Below, in pieces: positions 4,877 to 6,743 of a DNA stretch of 6,743 bases. The notes under the pieces are model-generated. The model did not search any database, was not told where the DNA came from, and saw only the letters and a program-made list of their open reading frames with translations. Position numbers and translations under genes: made by a program. The stretch comes from Candidatus Omnitrophota bacterium (lineage in GTDB: Bacteria > Omnitrophota > Gorgyraeia > 2-02-FULL-51-18): the NCBI GenBank assembly GCA_016196505.1, contig JACPXO010000035.1:1-6743 (forward strand), written 5' to 3'. How positions within the stretch are numbered: the first letter of the stretch is position 1; every line of letters starts with the position of its first letter.

Positions 4877-6591
4877 AAAGCTTAGGCGAAAAGATCCGGG
4901 AAGTTTTAAAAGAAACCAAGCATATCAGCGACGCCGATATCTTGAAAGCCCTGAACCTTTATGCCAAAGAACCCAAAGGCCGCCTGAGGGATGTTTTTGT
5001 CCGTATGGGCCTCTTGAGCGAAAAGGAGATCCTGTCGCTTCTGAACGTGGAGCTCAAAATGCCTCTCGTCAGTCTCGCCGAAAGGAAGATCAATCCCTTT
5101 ATTGCGCGGAGTATCCCCGAGAAAGAAGCCCGGAAACATTCGATCATCGCGCTTTCGAAAGTCGGGGACACGTTGACGCTTGCGATGGCTGACCCTTTCA
5201 ATATCCTCGCGCTTGAGGGGGAGGCGCTTTTTAAAAAAATGACGCTCGACTGCGTGATCAGCGGCGAAAAAGAGATCGAGGAAACGCTGCAACGTATCTA
5301 CCGGTCCGAGCCGAAGGTCGTCTCGAGCCCCGGATTGAAGGGAATGACGATGCCCACCGGCGCGAAAAAGGAGACTGAAGGCGACTTCGCCTACGTCCTG
5401 GGGGATATTTCCGCCGCGCCGATCGTGAAACTCGTGGACGGTATTTTGAACGAGGCCTTGAAACGCCGAGCCAGCGACGTTCATATCGAACCCTTTGAAA
5501 ACACCGTGCGTGTGCGTTACCGGATCGACGGAAATCTGGAGGAGGCCGAACCCATCCCCAAGAAAAATCAAAACGCCATTCTGACGCGTATCAAGATCTT
5601 GTCGCGCCTCGACATCACCGAAAACCGCCTTCCTCAGGACGGGCGTTTCAAGATCCGCGTGCGCGACCGCGAAGTGGACCTGAGGGTGTCTATCCTGCCG
5701 GTGCATTTCGGTAACAAGGTGGTGATGCGAATTCTGGATAAAGGCGCTTTGACCGTGGGGCTGGACCATCTGGGATTTCTGCCCGAGAGTCTCGAGATGT
5801 TCAAGAGCGCCGTCGTCAAACCCTTTGGGATGATCCTCATCACGGGCCCGACGGGGAGCGGAAAGTCCACTACGCTTTATTCGATCTTGAATCAATTGAA
5901 CACCCCTGAGAAAAATATCATCACGATCGAGGACCCGATCGAGTACCAGGTCGCGGGCATCACGCAGATCCAGACCAAACCCGAAATAGGCCTTGATTTC
6001 GCCAACGGCCTCCGGGCGATCTTGAGGCAAAGCCCCGATATCGTCATGGTGGGGGAGATCCGTGATTCCGAGACCGCCGACATCGCCATCAAGGCGTCGC
6101 TCACGGGACAGTTGGTTTTGAGCACGCTTCATACAAACGACGCCGCGGGCGCCATGACGCGTCTCGTGGACATGGGCATTGAGCCGTTTCTCATCGCCTC
6201 AAGCGTGATCCTCGTCGCGGCCCAGCGGCTGTGCCGCACGATCTGCCCGGACTGCAAGGAAAAAGTGGAGATCCCCAAGGAAGTTTTTCAACGTATGAAC
6301 GTTGCCATCGAAAAGATCGCGTCTCAGGTCGGCAAGCGCGACTTCTATAAAGGGAAGGGTTGTGACAAATGCAATAAAACCGGCTATTATGGCCGACTGG
6401 GGATACTGGAGACGATATGGATCGATGACACGATCCGCGACCTCATCGTCAAGCGCGCGTCCTCTTTTGAGATCAAGGATTACGCCCTTAAAGCGGGGAT
6501 GGTGAGCTTGAGAGACGATGCGCTCAAGAAATTTTGCCTGGGGCTCACCACCCTGGATGAAGTGATCCGCGTGACGTCGGAGGACGAATAA
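4873..6591 (+). CDS. pilB: PilB/GspE-type pilus assembly ATPase (second of two)
   Basis: A 572-residue paralogue of the preceding ATPase with the same architecture: MshEN domain (about 1-145), linker (about 146-178), N2 domain (ASDVHIEPF, 200-208) and RecA-like core. It has Walker A GPTGSGKSTT (325-334), Asp box IITIEDPIEY (349-358), Walker B IVMVGEIRD (390-398), His box TGQLVLSTLHT (411-421) and zinc cysteines 458, 461, 497 and 500. The core is catalytically complete, with small oddities: Gln413 for the first His of the His box and Ser387 in RQSPD, where its neighbour has RQDPD. Its MshEN motifs are the most eroded of the three in the window, starting KIR and RLR with both glycines lost and no terminal Gln. 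The true start is the ATG in the ATGA overlap. The stop is followed immediately by pilC. It may be an alternative extension motor, the partner of a hetero-hexamer, or the ATPase of a second filament system. Confidence 0.93.
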   Translation: MKSLGEKIREVLKETKHISDADILKALNLYAKEPKGRLRDVFVRMGLLSEKEILSLLNVELKMPLVSLAERKINPFIARSIPEKEARKHSIIALSKVGDTLTLAMADPFNILALEGEALFKKMTLDCVISGEKEIEETLQRIYRSEPKVVSSPGLKGMTMPTGAKKETEGDFAYVLGDISAAPIVKLVDGILNEALKRRASDVHIEPFENTVRVRYRIDGNLEEAEPIPKKNQNAILTRIKILSRLDITENRLPQDGRFKIRVRDREVDLRVSILPVHFGNKVVMRILDKGALTVGLDHLGFLPESLEMFKSAVVKPFGMILITGPTGSGKSTTLYSILNQLNTPEKNIITIEDPIEYQVAGITQIQTKPEIGLDFANGLRAILRQSPDIVMVGEIRDSETADIAIKASLTGQLVLSTLHTNDAAGAMTRLVDMGIEPFLIASSVILVAAQRLCRTICPDCKEKVEIPKEVFQRMNVAIEKIASQVGKRDFYKGKGCDKCNKTGYYGRLGILETIWIDDTIRDLIVKRASSFEIKDYALKAGMVSLRDDALKKFCLGLTTLDEVIRVTSEDE

Positions 6592-6743
6592 ATGCCTAAT
6601 TTTAAATATACGGCCAAGGACAAGGCCGGCCGCGCGGTGACCGGGGTGCTCGAGGCGCTGGATGAACGGGCCGCGGTCGTAACACTCAGGCGGCAGGAAC
6701 TCATCGTGATCTCCGTGCTGCCGGAAAAAAAGAAAAGTGGAAC
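6592..6743 (+). CDS. pilC: PilC/GspF inner-membrane platform protein, N-terminal end (3' partial)
   Basis: The first 50 residues are visible before the window ends. The opening MPNFKYTAKDKAGRAVTGVL, followed by EALDERAAVVTLRRQELIVI, matches the PilC/GspF N-terminus: a short beta strand, KDKxG, a turn and a helix that gathers the LRRQ segment. PilC is the polytopic inner-membrane platform on which PilB and PilT act to add or remove pilins. The ATG follows the stop codon of the second pilB with no gap, and GGAGG at 6579-6583 sits eight bases upstream, a strong ribosome binding site. Its position as the next gene in the operon agrees with common pilB-pilT-pilC clusters. The membrane helices and the rest of the domain lie outside the window, so PilC and GspF cannot be told apart. 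Confidence 0.92.
   Translation, partial: MPNFKYTAKDKAGRAVTGVLEALDERAAVVTLRRQELIVISVLPEKKKSG

Noticed and set aside
4906..6132. 408-codon open frame on the minus strand inside the second pilB
   Set aside because: It is antisense to a well-conserved ATPase, has His/Asp/Arg-rich composition typical of a shadow frame, and has no recognisable domain. Shorter antisense frames at 1642-2292 and 4034-4642 are rejected for the same reason.

Overview
The window is a bacterial chromosomal segment with every gene on the + strand. It holds the 3' end of a rodA-type cell-shape gene, then a GC-rich intergenic block full of inverted repeats, then what looks like one operon for the motors of a type IV pilus (or a related type IV filament or type II secretion machine). 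No tRNA, rRNA, insertion sequence or CRISPR array is visible. The gene set and the multiple GspE/PilB-like ATPases recall uncultured Gram-negative-type lineages such as Omnitrophota or other PVC-related groups. This is only an impression; nothing in the window fixes the taxonomy.

Layout: 1-204 is the C-terminus of RodA. 205-614 has no convincing gene but carries at least three separate foldable inverted-repeat structures: 207-262, 274-331 and a long near-perfect one at 390-547. 615-643 is a clear sigma70-type promoter in an abruptly AT-rich stretch, with a palindrome over its -10 box. 671-1567 encodes a membrane HAMP plus degenerate GGDEF protein. 1612-2682 is pilT. 2717-3154 encodes a free-standing MshEN (GspE N-terminal) domain. 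3161-4876 and 4873-6591 are two tandem pilB/gspE-like assembly ATPases. 6592 onward is the start of pilC/gspF, cut by the window edge.

How they work together: PilB-type ATPases drive pilus extension and PilT drives retraction. Both act on the inner-membrane platform protein PilC. MshEN domains are a known c-di-GMP-binding module. The operon adds a membrane protein whose GGDEF domain has lost its catalytic signature, and a small protein that is only an MshEN domain. Three paralogous MshEN domains therefore sit side by side. The free-standing one keeps the 24-5-24 residue motif layout best, while those fused to the ATPases are progressively eroded. The most interesting hypothesis is that second-messenger sensing has moved from the motors to a separate small protein, with the pseudo-GGDEF protein as a membrane partner. 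That is inference from sequence and gene order. Gaps from pilT onward are short (34, 6, -4 and 0 nt) and no internal promoter was recognised, which supports co-transcription from the promoter at 615-643.
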